Source: M55B112 sp040903745 (GTDB taxonomy: Bacteria > Bacteroidota > Bacteroidia > Bacteroidales > GCA-2748055). Taken from it: a DNA stretch of 64,000 bases. Positions 35,437 to 44,945 of this stretch are shown one piece after another (the stretch's first letter is position 1; each line of letters starts with the position of its first letter). The position numbers were made by a program, and so were the translations under genes. Where the stretch lies: NCBI GenBank assembly GCA_040903745.1, contig JBBDUV010000063.1, forward strand, positions 59,720-123,719, read 5' to 3'. Under the pieces are notes generated by a model. That model was not told the DNA's origin. It saw only the letters and a list, made by a program, of their open reading frames with translations, and searched no databases.

Positions 35437-36546
35437 CTATTTTTCAATTAATTCAATAACTTTTTTAACATTGGTGTTAAAATCAAATTTTTTCTCGACC
35501 TGCACCCTGGCATTCTTTCCCATCCGGACCAACGCCTTCTTGTCGGCCCAAAGCTGTATAATCTTTTCAGCATATTGCTCAACGTCACCAAATGGTACCA
35601 GGTATCCTGAATCACCATCAACAATCATCTCAGGCATACTGCTGATGTCAAAAGCTAAAACAGGCTTCCCTGCAGCCATTGCCTCCAGTATTACATGCGA
35701 CGACCCTTCATGAATTGAGGTTGACAGGTACATGTCAAGCCCTTTTAGGAATTCTTTAATATCATCTACAAAATCGAGAAAAACAACCTCTTCCCGTAGA
35801 TTCTCCTTAATGCACCTGCGTTTCAATGACTTCTCAAGATCACCTCTTCCGGCAATGAGCAACTTAAAATCAATACGATGTTCTTTCAGTAAACCAGCTA
35901 TACTGATCAGATAATCCTGTCCTTTTTGTTCTACCAGTCTTCCTGCATTACCCAGTATCAGTTGAGTCGGTCGATCTTTCCCATTCATGAAGAAATCCGG
36001 GGCTGGCCAATTGGCCAGGTTAATCCCGTTATAAATTGTATGTACCTTGCTTGTGTTTATTATTTCAGGATTTCTCTGAAAAAGGGTATTCCTGATCTCC
36101 TCCGAGTTCGTAATGATCCGGGTCAAAACATGTTGAAAAAGGAACCGATTAAAAAAGGAATTATTTACAGGAATCGCCGATCCTCGTCGGTAAATAATCT
36201 GCTCAACCCCTGCCATCCTGGCGGCCAATCCACCCAATTTTACATCATTGGATAGACCCAGGAAAACTGAATGGACATGGTGTATCTTGAACAACTTCCT
36301 AAAATAATTTAGTTTGAAGGGATTAAAAAAACTGAAGTTGGATACCCGTTTTGATATTACAAGGATATCCTTTTGCCCTTTTAACCTGTAATACAGATCA
36401 CTCCTCCGATTCGTGATCACGATAACCGAATACCCCTGTTGATCAAAAAAGCAGGCGGTTTCATAATGCCATTTCTCTCCTCCTCCCCATACCCGGTTCG
36501 AATTCATAAAACAGACTTTTTTGTTATCCCCGGGTTGATGATCCAT
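35437..36546 (-). CDS. Glycosyltransferase family 4
   Basis: 369 residues, two Rossmann-like domains (GT-B). The N-terminus has the sugar-acceptor loop NRVWGGGEKWH; the C-terminal donor domain has the EX7E motif (Glu-Gly-Ser-Ser-His-Val-Ile-Leu-Glu) followed by AMAAGKPVLA. It transfers a nucleotide-activated sugar during polysaccharide assembly; donor and linkage cannot be told. It sits between the dehydratase and wzi, probably in one operon. Confidence 0.9.
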   Translation of the reverse strand: MDHQPGDNKKVCFMNSNRVWGGGEKWHYETACFFDQQGYSVIVITNRRSDLYYRLKGQKDILVISKRVSNFSFFNPFKLNYFRKLFKIHHVHSVFLGLSNDVKLGGLAARMAGVEQIIYRRGSAIPVNNSFFNRFLFQHVLTRIITNSEEIRNTLFQRNPEIINTSKVHTIYNGINLANWPAPDFFMNGKDRPTQLILGNAGRLVEQKGQDYLISIAGLLKEHRIDFKLLIAGRGDLEKSLKRRCIKENLREEVVFLDFVDDIKEFLKGLDMYLSTSIHEGSSHVILEAMAAGKPVLAFDISSMPEMIVDGDSGYLVPFGDVEQYAEKIIQLWADKKALVRMGKNARVQVEKKFDFNTNVKKVIELIEK

Positions 36547-36603
36547 GTCCAGAAGGAATGTTTAAATCTTAAGTAAAGATGAAGGAACCTCCTCAGTTAC
36601 CAG

Positions 36604-38490
36604 CTATACAGCTGAAATTTTCTTGTCGAGCTTCTCGTAAACGGAGTTGTTGCTCTTAAATTCAGGAATGGTCTCCTTTAATTGCATAACCAATTCACTG
36701 TCATTCTGGTTTTTTAACGCCTGCTTAAACCTTTTCATCCTTGCCTGAATCCATTCATGATCATATTCCTGCACATGGGCAATTAAAATTTTGGGATGAT
36801 ACGTGGGAATATTATTTTCAGTGCTATAGATAAGCTCTTCAAAGATCTTTTCACCTGGACGCAAACCGATAAATTTAATCTCTATATCCACATCAGGTTC
36901 ATAGCCGCTTAATTTAATCATGTTTCTGGCCAGGTTAACTATCTTGACCGATTTTCCCATATCGAAGACAAATATCTCTCCGCCATTCCCCATAGAAGCG
37001 GCTTCCAGTACCAGCTGACAAGCCTCTGAGATCGTCATGAAGTACCTGTTTATATCAGGATGGGTAACTGTAACAGGTCCCCCTTTATCAATCTGTTCTT
37101 TAAACAGGGAGATGACAGATCCGTTTGACCCAAGCACATTTCCGAAGCGGGTAGTAATAAAACGGGTTCTGGATATATTGTTATTCAATGACTGGATATA
37201 TATTTCAGCAGCACGCTTGGTGGCCCCCATCACATTGGTTGGATTAACCGCCTTATCGCTGGAGATCATGATAAAGGTCTTCACATCGTGCTTGATAGAC
37301 AGATCTGCAAGAATTTTCGTTCCGATTACATTGTTCCTTACAGCCTCCTGTGGATTGTCCTCCATCACAGGAACGTGCTTATAGGCTGCTGCATGATAAA
37401 CGATATCGGGCTGAAACTCCTTGAAGATGGTGTCCATCCGGCAATCGTCGGTAATATCAGCAAGGATATTGTGGTACACAACCGGATCCTGAAACTGAGA
37501 AAGCTCCAGTTCCATATTGTATAACGGTGTTTCGGCCTGATCCACCAAAACAATTCTGTCTATGGGGTACCGACATAGCTGCCGCACAATTTCACTGCCA
37601 ATTGATCCGGCTGCACCGGTAACCATGATCGTTCTGTTGTACAATTGCTTCTTTAACTTGCCATTGCTGAGATATATCGGATTCCGTTCCAGAAGGTCCT
37701 CAATATGAATATTTTTAAGGTGTTTTGTCTGCAGATCATTGTCAAGCCACGATCGGATACTTGGCACTGTTTTCACCTGCACTCCCTTGTCGATACAGGT
37801 CTGAATAATCTGCTTCCTGATTTTTGAGGAAACCCCGGGTGTCGCGATAACAAAAAGAGAGATGTGGTGTTTCTCGAGCAAGGTTTTAACTTCTGTATAG
37901 GGATATATCTGAATACCTCCCATTTTCTTGCCTGACTTATGGCGGTTTGTCTCAACATATCCAACAATTTTATAATTGTTTTCTTCGTCAAGATCAAATG
38001 CACGTCTGGCCATGATGGCCAGTTCACTTGAGCCAAGTATCAACACCTTTTTCGAATATCTCTCGGGGTGGGTCAATTCGGCGTAAATAAATTTCACAAC
38101 AAGACGCAGTGAGGTCATCAGGTAAACAGAGGTAATGAGATCGATCAGCACAATGGAATTTGGAATAATGGTACTCACACCAAAGAAACCGGCACTTACC
38201 ACATTGATCATAACAAAAACAGCGCTCCCTGCGCTGTTTACAATAAGAATCCTGAACGAATCGCGAACGCTGGTATGCCGTACGATTCCCATATATGACT
38301 TTCCAACCAGAAAAGTCAACGAGCGAACCAAAATGTAAATTGGAATTACGTACTTGAAACTCTGTACCTCTGCAGGGGGAACGGAAAAATTAAACCGCAG
38401 GACATATGCAATTAACAGAGAGAAAGTACATATAAACAGATCAAGAACAAACACAAGCCACCGTGGACTATTTTTACTTAAAAAAATCAT
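36604..38490 (-). CDS. Membrane-bound nucleotide-sugar 4,6-dehydratase (WbpM/PglF/CapD type)
   Basis: 628 residues. Four N-terminal membrane helices, a first Rossmann domain (150-260) and a C-terminal SDR domain with NAD motif TGAAGSIGSE. In the catalytic region SSDKAVNPTNVMGATKRAAE, Met replaces the usual SDR tyrosine, as is normal in this family. These enzymes turn UDP-GlcNAc into UDP-4-keto-6-deoxy-GlcNAc, the precursor of bacillosamine or FucNAc. Because PglE, PglD and PglC homologues lie 3-7 kb away, it is the best candidate for the PglF step. Confidence 0.93.
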   Translation of the reverse strand: MIFLSKNSPRWLVFVLDLFICTFSLLIAYVLRFNFSVPPAEVQSFKYVIPIYILVRSLTFLVGKSYMGIVRHTSVRDSFRILIVNSAGSAVFVMINVVSAGFFGVSTIIPNSIVLIDLITSVYLMTSLRLVVKFIYAELTHPERYSKKVLILGSSELAIMARRAFDLDEENNYKIVGYVETNRHKSGKKMGGIQIYPYTEVKTLLEKHHISLFVIATPGVSSKIRKQIIQTCIDKGVQVKTVPSIRSWLDNDLQTKHLKNIHIEDLLERNPIYLSNGKLKKQLYNRTIMVTGAAGSIGSEIVRQLCRYPIDRIVLVDQAETPLYNMELELSQFQDPVVYHNILADITDDCRMDTIFKEFQPDIVYHAAAYKHVPVMEDNPQEAVRNNVIGTKILADLSIKHDVKTFIMISSDKAVNPTNVMGATKRAAEIYIQSLNNNISRTRFITTRFGNVLGSNGSVISLFKEQIDKGGPVTVTHPDINRYFMTISEACQLVLEAASMGNGGEIFVFDMGKSVKIVNLARNMIKLSGYEPDVDIEIKFIGLRPGEKIFEELIYSTENNIPTYHPKILIAHVQEYDHEWIQARMKRFKQALKNQNDSELVMQLKETIPEFKSNNSVYEKLDKKISAV

Positions 38491-38895
38491 TCATCAATAT
38501 TTTTAAATTTTTGATGCAGATCCGGTCGTGAAAAAGACCTGCGCTATTTTTCTTTACCATGCAATATGCTAAAGTCTATTACTTAGACACATTAAGAGAA
38601 TAAAAGTTGTATACAGTCTAAAAACAATAACATCTGCCACCATTGAATCAATAATTGTACCAAATAAAATGAAATTACTACTTTTTATTTAATTATTAGT
38701 GTTTTACACAATAATTTTATCAAAATAGCCGATTCTGAATTAGTATCATAACTATACCCATAAAAATAAATTTTAGCCAAAATTCCAAAGCCATACAAAT
38801 TTAATAAATTATTTGTTTTTCAAAACTGATCGCAATATTAACTTATCTTCAAAAAAAAAAATCGTAATTTCGAGCGAATTTTAAAACCTGACAGC
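38491..38895. other. Divergent promoter region of the polysaccharide locus
   Basis: AT-rich, no gene. On the minus strand TAAATTTG at 38796-38803, with TTTG at 38821-38824, resembles a -7/-33 pair (spacing 17 bp, slightly short) and would serve the dehydratase-GT-wzi operon. On the plus strand TAATTTCG at 38865-38872 is a one-mismatch -7 box for the SLBB gene. Confidence 0.4.
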
Positions 38896-41361
38896 ATGGT
38901 ATCCAGAATTTTTATTTTCTGCTTGGCGTTTTTGATCTGTGGCACTTCCCTTTTTGGACAGTCTGATATAGGCAGCAGTGATCTCTCAAAGGTGAAGGTC
39001 GAAGAGTTAAGCAACAGCCAGATACGACAGATTATGCAACGGGCGGAGCAAAGTGGCATGACAGAATCTCAGATGAATGCAGCTTTGTTAACGCGTGGGA
39101 TGTCACCGGCTGAGCTGCAAAAGCTGGAAAAAAGGCTGAATTCAATGAGAGCCGGGCAGACAAGCATAGAGGTTGCAGATCGAAACCGGGAAGTAAGCTC
39201 ATCTGCAGGACAGGAGGATATTTTCTCTTCGATCAGCGAAGCCAGTAGTCCCGCAAGACCTACGGGCCCCGCTCGCCGGATATTTGGTTATGAAATCTTC
39301 AGAAATGAAAACCTGACCTTTGAGCCATCTCTGAATATTCCTACTCCGCCCGATTACCAGATTGGTCCGGGTGATGAGCTTGTTGTTGATATATGGGGGG
39401 CATCTCAGCAAAATTATCAATTACCGGTATCTCCCGAGGGTACCGTTTACATAGAAAACCTGGGGCCAATCAACGTCAACGGTTTAACCATAGAGAAAGC
39501 ATCTGACAGAATACTTCATCGTCTCAGGAGCATCTATTCCGGCCTGGCAGGTCCGGACAGGAACACCTATGCTGAAGTGACCCTGGGTGATGCCAGGACC
39601 ATCACGGTTCACATGATCGGCGAGGTAAACCTGCCAGGCACCTTCACCATCAGCGCCTTTGCCTCGGTATTCAATGCACTTTATGCTTCCGGCGGACCAT
39701 CCGTCACCGGTTCATTCAGAAACATTGAACTGATCAGGAACAACGAGCTGATCGCCACGCTGGACATGTATGATTTTCTTCTGAAGGGAACGCTTGAGAA
39801 CAATATAAGGCTGCAGGACCAGGATATTATTAAGGTGAACCATTACCATACCCGGGTTGATATCACGGGAGAGATTAAGCGGCCGGGACTGTATGAGTTA
39901 AAGGATCATGAAGCGCTGCTGGGTAAACTAATTGAGTTTTCCGGTGGCTTTACAGATAAAGCCTTTCAAAAAAGGTTGACAGTCTATCGAAAAACAGATA
40001 CAGAGAGAAAAATAGTCGACCTGAACAAAGATGAGATCAATGCATTTAACCTGATTGATGGAGATTCAATTCCGGTATCACAAATCCTTCAGAGGTTTGA
40101 AAACAGGGTCACCATCGACGGTGCGGTTTTCCGCCCCGGAGAATTTGCGTTGAACGGCGGATTGACACTGAGTGAACTCATAGCGAAAGCTGAAGGATTA
40201 AGAGAGGACGCCTTTTTACAACGGGCCCTAATCTACCGTACAGGAGATGACCTTACCCTTGAGATAATCCCGGTTGACTTAAGGGCCGTGATGGGTGGAC
40301 AAGAACCATCCATTCAATTACAAAAAGACGATATGGTATCCATATCATCCATTTTTGATCTGAAAGAGGAGTTTTATGTTGCAATAACCGGAGAGGTAAA
40401 CCAACGCGGAACATATCCCTTTATGGAAAACAGTACACTGGAAGATCTTATTGTTATGGCAGGGGGGCTCAAGGAATCGGCCTCTTTGTCGAGGGTTGAA
40501 GTGGCGAGAAGACAAAAAGAGGCGGATGCTGAAGAATCCCGTGGCATGATCGCTGAAATTTTCTATTTCGATATAAACAAATCCCTGGAGCTTACTGAAG
40601 AGGGCGAGAAATTTATCCTTGAACCCTTTGATCAGGTCTATATCAGGAAATCACCCGGCTACGAAACTGAGCAGGTGATCACATTGACAGGCGAAGTAGA
40701 GTTTCCCGGCAACTATAGCCTCTCTTCGAAAAAGGAAAGAATATCTGACCTTATAGCAAGGGCCGGCGGACTCACCTATGAAGCCTATCCGGCAGGGGCA
40801 AGACTGATACGAAAGGTAGAAGGCAACCGGAGAGTGCGAAGAAGAGCACTTGAATCCCTGGTGAGAGAATCGGAGGACCCATTGGTTTTCGACATTGACG
40901 ATGAGGATGAGCAGGCCATAGGAATTGACCTGGAGAAGATACTGGAATCTCCCGGCAGCAAATACGATCTATTTGCCCGGAAGGGAGACAGGATAGAAAT
41001 TCCAAAAGAGATGCAAACGGTAAGATTAACAGGTGCTTTGTTGTATCCCATCACTGTAAGGTACGACAAAAGGTATAGTTTCAATAGATATATATCAATG
41101 TCGGGTGGCTTTGCCCAGGATGCCAAGAAAAGCAAAGCCTATGTGATCTATGCCAACGGCTCTGTTGCCAAAACAACCAATCTGCTGTTTTTCAATGCAT
41201 ATCCGAAGATAGAGCCCGGAGCAGAGATTATGGTCCCAAGAAAACCGGACAAGGAACGAATGTCAACCCAAGAGGCCATTGGAATAAGCTCCGCACTGAC
41301 ATCCATGGCGTTAATTATTGTTACAATAATCAATACAATTGGGGGAGGAGGTGGTGGTTAA
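38896..41361 (+). CDS. Polysaccharide export protein with multiple SLBB domains
   Basis: 821 residues; signal peptide to about residue 22. The Poly_export domain begins at about 150 (DYQIGPGDELVVDIWGA) and is followed by several SLBB repeats, each with a GEV/GEI...PG.. pattern (MIGEVNLPGTF, ITGEIKRPGLYEL, ITGEVNQRGTYPF, LTGEVEFPGNYSL). A membrane helix (ISSALTSMALIIVTIINTI) ends the protein. It probably forms the outer-membrane export channel, the Wza role, in a longer Bacteroidota form. It is the only plus-strand gene in the locus. Confidence 0.9.
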   Translation: MVSRIFIFCLAFLICGTSLFGQSDIGSSDLSKVKVEELSNSQIRQIMQRAEQSGMTESQMNAALLTRGMSPAELQKLEKRLNSMRAGQTSIEVADRNREVSSSAGQEDIFSSISEASSPARPTGPARRIFGYEIFRNENLTFEPSLNIPTPPDYQIGPGDELVVDIWGASQQNYQLPVSPEGTVYIENLGPINVNGLTIEKASDRILHRLRSIYSGLAGPDRNTYAEVTLGDARTITVHMIGEVNLPGTFTISAFASVFNALYASGGPSVTGSFRNIELIRNNELIATLDMYDFLLKGTLENNIRLQDQDIIKVNHYHTRVDITGEIKRPGLYELKDHEALLGKLIEFSGGFTDKAFQKRLTVYRKTDTERKIVDLNKDEINAFNLIDGDSIPVSQILQRFENRVTIDGAVFRPGEFALNGGLTLSELIAKAEGLREDAFLQRALIYRTGDDLTLEIIPVDLRAVMGGQEPSIQLQKDDMVSISSIFDLKEEFYVAITGEVNQRGTYPFMENSTLEDLIVMAGGLKESASLSRVEVARRQKEADAEESRGMIAEIFYFDINKSLELTEEGEKFILEPFDQVYIRKSPGYETEQVITLTGEVEFPGNYSLSSKKERISDLIARAGGLTYEAYPAGARLIRKVEGNRRVRRRALESLVRESEDPLVFDIDDEDEQAIGIDLEKILESPGSKYDLFARKGDRIEIPKEMQTVRLTGALLYPITVRYDKRYSFNRYISMSGGFAQDAKKSKAYVIYANGSVAKTTNLLFFNAYPKIEPGAEIMVPRKPDKERMSTQEAIGISSALTSMALIIVTIINTIGGGGGG

Positions 41362-41399
41362 TAACCCCAGGATTTTCTTATTTTTAACCAGTTAAATAG

Positions 41400-42539
41400 T
41401 TACTTCTTTTCTATAAATCCTTTGGTCACATTCTCAATGCGAGAAAGATCAGCATCAGTCATATTTGACCCTGATGGCAAACATAAACAGTTATTGAATA
41501 AAAATTCAGATACACTGGAAATATATGCGGGATAATCACTGAAGACTGGCTGTAGATGCATTGGTTTCCATAGGGGTCTGCTCTCAATGATGTTTTTTTC
41601 AAATTCATTCATCAAATCATAATTTGAGAAACCTGTCTTTCCTTTGTCAATGACAATTGTTGTTAACCAATAATTTGAGAAAAAATTTGAATCAGGTTCA
41701 GTTAAAAAATCTATACCCTCAACACTACCTAATAACTTTCGATAAAAAGTATTAATTTCTCTTCTTGTTTTTACTCTTTCCTCAATAACCTCTAATTGAC
41801 CGCGACCAATTCCAGCCAAAACGTTGCTCATTCTATAATTATAGCCTATTTCAGAATGTTGATAATAAGGTGCTTTATCACGGGCCTGGGTTGCCAAAAA
41901 ACGAGCTTTTTCAATATGATTTTTATTATTGGATAATAAAGCCCCTCCTCCTGATGTTGTAATTATTTTATTTCCGTTAAAAGAGAGGATTCCAAAACTA
42001 CCAAAAGAACCTAATTTCCTGTTTTTAAAACTACTCCCTAATGCTTCAGCTGCATCTTCAATAATTGGAATATTATATTTCCCACAAATATCTATAATTT
42101 CGTCCAACTTTGCAGGCATTCCATATAAATGCACCAGTATAAGAGCCTTGGGTGTTTTACCTGTCTTTACAATTCTATCTAATATGCTCTTTTCCAGTAA
42201 TTCAGGATCCATATTCCACGTGTCCGGCTCACTGTCAATAAATACAGGGATTGCGCCCTGATAAACTATAGGATTTACCGATGCGGAAAAAGTAAAAGTT
42301 GAGACCAGTACTTCATCACTTCTGCCAACACCTGTAATTATAAGGGCTAAATGCAATGCTGCGGTCCCAGAGCTCAGTGTTGCAGCAAATTTAGTATTTG
42401 TATAATCTGCCAATTCTTTCTCAAAACCATCTACATTTGGTCCGAGCGGCGCGATCCAGTTTGTGGAGAATGCATCCTCAATATATTTCTGTTCCTTACC
42501 ACTCATATGCGGTGATGAAAGATAGATCCGATCAGTCAT
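41400..42539 (-). CDS. pglE: UDP-4-keto-sugar aminotransferase, PglE-like
   Basis: 379 residues from ATG 42539, which overlaps the PglD-like stop by 8 nt; the frame opens 42 nt earlier. It is a DegT-type PLP enzyme. SSPHMSGKEQKYIE, NWIAPLGPNVDGFE, the PLP-lysine segment FNGNKIITTSGGG and ESRPLWKPMHLQPVF closely follow Campylobacter PglE, which aminates UDP-4-keto-6-deoxy-GlcNAc at C4. With PglD and PglC next to it, the product would be UDP-N,N'-diacetylbacillosamine. Confidence 0.9.
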   Translation of the reverse strand: MTDRIYLSSPHMSGKEQKYIEDAFSTNWIAPLGPNVDGFEKELADYTNTKFAATLSSGTAALHLALIITGVGRSDEVLVSTFTFSASVNPIVYQGAIPVFIDSEPDTWNMDPELLEKSILDRIVKTGKTPKALILVHLYGMPAKLDEIIDICGKYNIPIIEDAAEALGSSFKNRKLGSFGSFGILSFNGNKIITTSGGGALLSNNKNHIEKARFLATQARDKAPYYQHSEIGYNYRMSNVLAGIGRGQLEVIEERVKTRREINTFYRKLLGSVEGIDFLTEPDSNFFSNYWLTTIVIDKGKTGFSNYDLMNEFEKNIIESRPLWKPMHLQPVFSDYPAYISSVSEFLFNNCLCLPSGSNMTDADLSRIENVTKGFIEKK

Positions 42540-43152
42540 ATTTAATTGGATTTTGGCGAAGTATTTTTCCAGGATTACCAACTACTACATCATAATCTTT
42601 AACATCTCTAAGAATAACCGAACCAGCACCAATGATAGCCCATTTTCCAATTTTAACTCCAGGCAATATCGTAGCTCCTGTGCCTACATGAGTACCCTCA
42701 CCGATATGAACACCTCCTGTTATTGATGCATTTGGTGAAACATGAACAAAATCAAATATTTTACTATCGTGATCGATTACACATGCAGTATTAATAATAC
42801 AATGACGACCTATCTCAACATCGACATTAATTGTAACATTTGCCATAACTACAGTTCCTTCAAGCAATTCTGAATGGGGAGTTATAACTGCTGTTGGATG
42901 TATCAATGCTTCATGATAATTTAGCATTTTTTTTTCATAAACCTTTTTCCTTGTGTAATTATCACCTATTGAAATAATCCACTTATCATCAGCTAATTCT
43001 GAAGGAATATACTTTGATGGCAAATACACTGGATAACCTGATAATTCATTAATCTCACCATTATCATCAATAATACCTTCTATTTCAATACTAAGTTGAG
43101 ATGCAATATCAATGATAACTTTTGCATGACCACTTGCTCCATATAAATTCAT
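42532..43152 (-). CDS. pglD: Sugar N-acetyltransferase, PglD/NeuD family
   Basis: 206 residues. A short Rossmann-like N-terminus (LYGASGHAKVIIDIA) precedes a left-handed beta-helix of hexapeptide repeats (about 90-190) with the catalytic-type His in NTACVIDHDSKI. PglD acetylates the C4 amine to give UDP-N,N'-diacetylbacillosamine. It lies 2 bp from the PglC-like gene and overlaps the PglE-like gene, so the three are one unit. Confidence 0.88.
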   Translation of the reverse strand: MNLYGASGHAKVIIDIASQLSIEIEGIIDDNGEINELSGYPVYLPSKYIPSELADDKWIISIGDNYTRKKVYEKKMLNYHEALIHPTAVITPHSELLEGTVVMANVTINVDVEIGRHCIINTACVIDHDSKIFDFVHVSPNASITGGVHIGEGTHVGTGATILPGVKIGKWAIIGAGSVILRDVKDYDVVVGNPGKILRQNPIKYD

Positions 43153-43154
43153 TC

Positions 43155-43760
43155 CTAATTATTTCCTTTAAAGCGTTCCATTGTTGAATAACCTTTCTGA
43201 TTTATGCCTTCTCGTTTAAAAACATGTAATATTGTCAATATAAATATTTTAAAATCCAGAGCAAAACTTACATTGTCAATATACCAAACATCGAGTGAAA
43301 ACCTCTTTTTCCAATTTAATTCATTTCTTCCATTCACCTGTGCCCATCCAGTTATTCCTGGACGTAAGAGCAACCTTCTTTTTTGAAATTCATTATATAG
43401 AGAAAGATATTCCGGAAGTAAAGGTCTAGGGCCAATCATTGACATATCTCCTTTTAAGACATTAAATAACTGGGGCAACTCGTCCAATGAATTCTTTCTT
43501 AATATACCTCCCAATATGGTCATTCTTTTATCATCGGGCAACAAATTACCATTCTCATCAGTAAGGTCAGCCATAGTTTTAAACTTTAGTAATTCAAAGA
43601 TCAATCCGTCTCTCCCGGTTCTTTGCTGAACGAAAAACACAACCCCATTATTAAAAAAAAGCTGAGCTATTATAATAAACAGAAAAACCGGAATAAATAA
43701 TACGATCAGAAAAAAGGCCGAAAAAATATCAATTACTCTTTTTATTATTAACTTGTACAC
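43155..43760 (-). CDS. pglC: Phosphoglycosyl transferase, PglC-like initiating enzyme
   Basis: 201 residues, typical of small monotopic phosphoglycosyl transferases. It has one hydrophobic re-entrant helix near the start, then FELLKFKTM, KNSLDELPQLFNVLKGDMS, IGPRPLLPEY and RPGITGWAQVNGRN. It moves phospho-sugar from the UDP-sugar to undecaprenyl phosphate, the first membrane step. With the adjacent Pgl genes the sugar is probably diacetylbacillosamine. It overlaps the preceding glycosyltransferase by 32 nt. Confidence 0.92.
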   Translation of the reverse strand: MYKLIIKRVIDIFSAFFLIVLFIPVFLFIIIAQLFFNNGVVFFVQQRTGRDGLIFELLKFKTMADLTDENGNLLPDDKRMTILGGILRKNSLDELPQLFNVLKGDMSMIGPRPLLPEYLSLYNEFQKRRLLLRPGITGWAQVNGRNELNWKKRFSLDVWYIDNVSFALDFKIFILTILHVFKREGINQKGYSTMERFKGNN

Positions 43761-44937
43761 GCTCTACAATTTTTGCAACTTCTATTGTGAGATGAGATTT
43801 ATCAAAACTATTTATAGCCACTTGACGTGCTTTCTGATTGCTTTTTAAATCATTCAAATAGTTCTTAACCGAATCATCCGAAAATATATTTTTAACTTGT
43901 TCAATGTTATCCTGATTAATATAAAAACCCAATTTTTCCTTCTCAATAATGTCATATTTCCATCCTTTATAATTCATAATTACAGGTTTATTTCCAACTG
44001 AAAGATAATCAAAAAACTTGTTTGCTGAATTCGTTTCAAATAATTTGTAATCGGGATCAACTAACATTAAAAAAACATCTGCGTCATTTAAAAATTGATT
44101 TAAATCTGTTTTGGGTACACCATCATGAACTCTAATATTTCTATGTTGCAAGCTCAATTGAATTAATTCTTCTTTCTCCTTTCCTTCTCCAATAAAAACA
44201 AAAAATATTTCAGGCAATTCTAATGCAACTTTACGGGTAAACTTCAGCAAACCATTGACCATCCCCATAGCTCCTGTATGGATAGCAACTAAACTATTTT
44301 TGGGAATATTCAGTTTCCGATGTAGAATATACTTTTTATCGGTTGGAAAAAATGTCTCTAAATCGCACATATTTGGTATCACAGATAACTTTTTTGAATC
44401 AATCCCTTTACTAATTATTGAATTCTTCATCCCGGGCGATAAAGCAATAATATGATATGATTTTCGATAGATACTTTTTTCAAAAGAATATAGTAATTTT
44501 ACGAATAATGGATTTTTAATGATCCCAATGGTAACAGGGATATCAGGCCACAAATCCCTCACTTCAAAAATATAGGGTGTCTTTTTTAATATTTTAAGAA
44601 AAATAGCAGGTATACCAACTGTTAGCGGAGTTGAAGTAGCATAAACTACATTAATATTTTTTATCCTTAATGCATAGCGAATAGTTTTTAAAACAAAACT
44701 TATAAATGAAATAATGCGATAAAAGTTAGAAAGTGTATTATCATAAAAATTTCGGATGTAAACAACCTTGATACCATTAATAATTTCCGTCTCCACTGAT
44801 GATTCCTGATAATTTCTACTTGTTAAAACAATCACTTCATGATTTCTATTCGCAAGCTGTTGAGAAATCCAATAAGATCTGGTTCCACCTCCCTCTGCAG
44901 GAGTTTTAAAATACTGATGTATATATAAAATTTTCAA
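43729..44937 (-). CDS. Glycosyltransferase family 4 (WbuB/PglA-like)
   Basis: 402 residues, GT-B fold. The acceptor loop is TPAEGGGTRSYWIS and the donor region LFETNSANKFFDYLSVGNKP replaces the usual EX7E pattern, as in WbuB-type enzymes that add an amino sugar to the first lipid-linked sugar. Its position directly before the PglC-like gene suggests it adds the second residue. Linkage is unknown. Confidence 0.88.
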   Translation of the reverse strand: MKILYIHQYFKTPAEGGGTRSYWISQQLANRNHEVIVLTSRNYQESSVETEIINGIKVVYIRNFYDNTLSNFYRIISFISFVLKTIRYALRIKNINVVYATSTPLTVGIPAIFLKILKKTPYIFEVRDLWPDIPVTIGIIKNPLFVKLLYSFEKSIYRKSYHIIALSPGMKNSIISKGIDSKKLSVIPNMCDLETFFPTDKKYILHRKLNIPKNSLVAIHTGAMGMVNGLLKFTRKVALELPEIFFVFIGEGKEKEELIQLSLQHRNIRVHDGVPKTDLNQFLNDADVFLMLVDPDYKLFETNSANKFFDYLSVGNKPVIMNYKGWKYDIIEKEKLGFYINQDNIEQVKNIFSDDSVKNYLNDLKSNQKARQVAINSFDKSHLTIEVAKIVERVQVNNKKSN

Positions 44938-44945
44938 TGTCGTTT

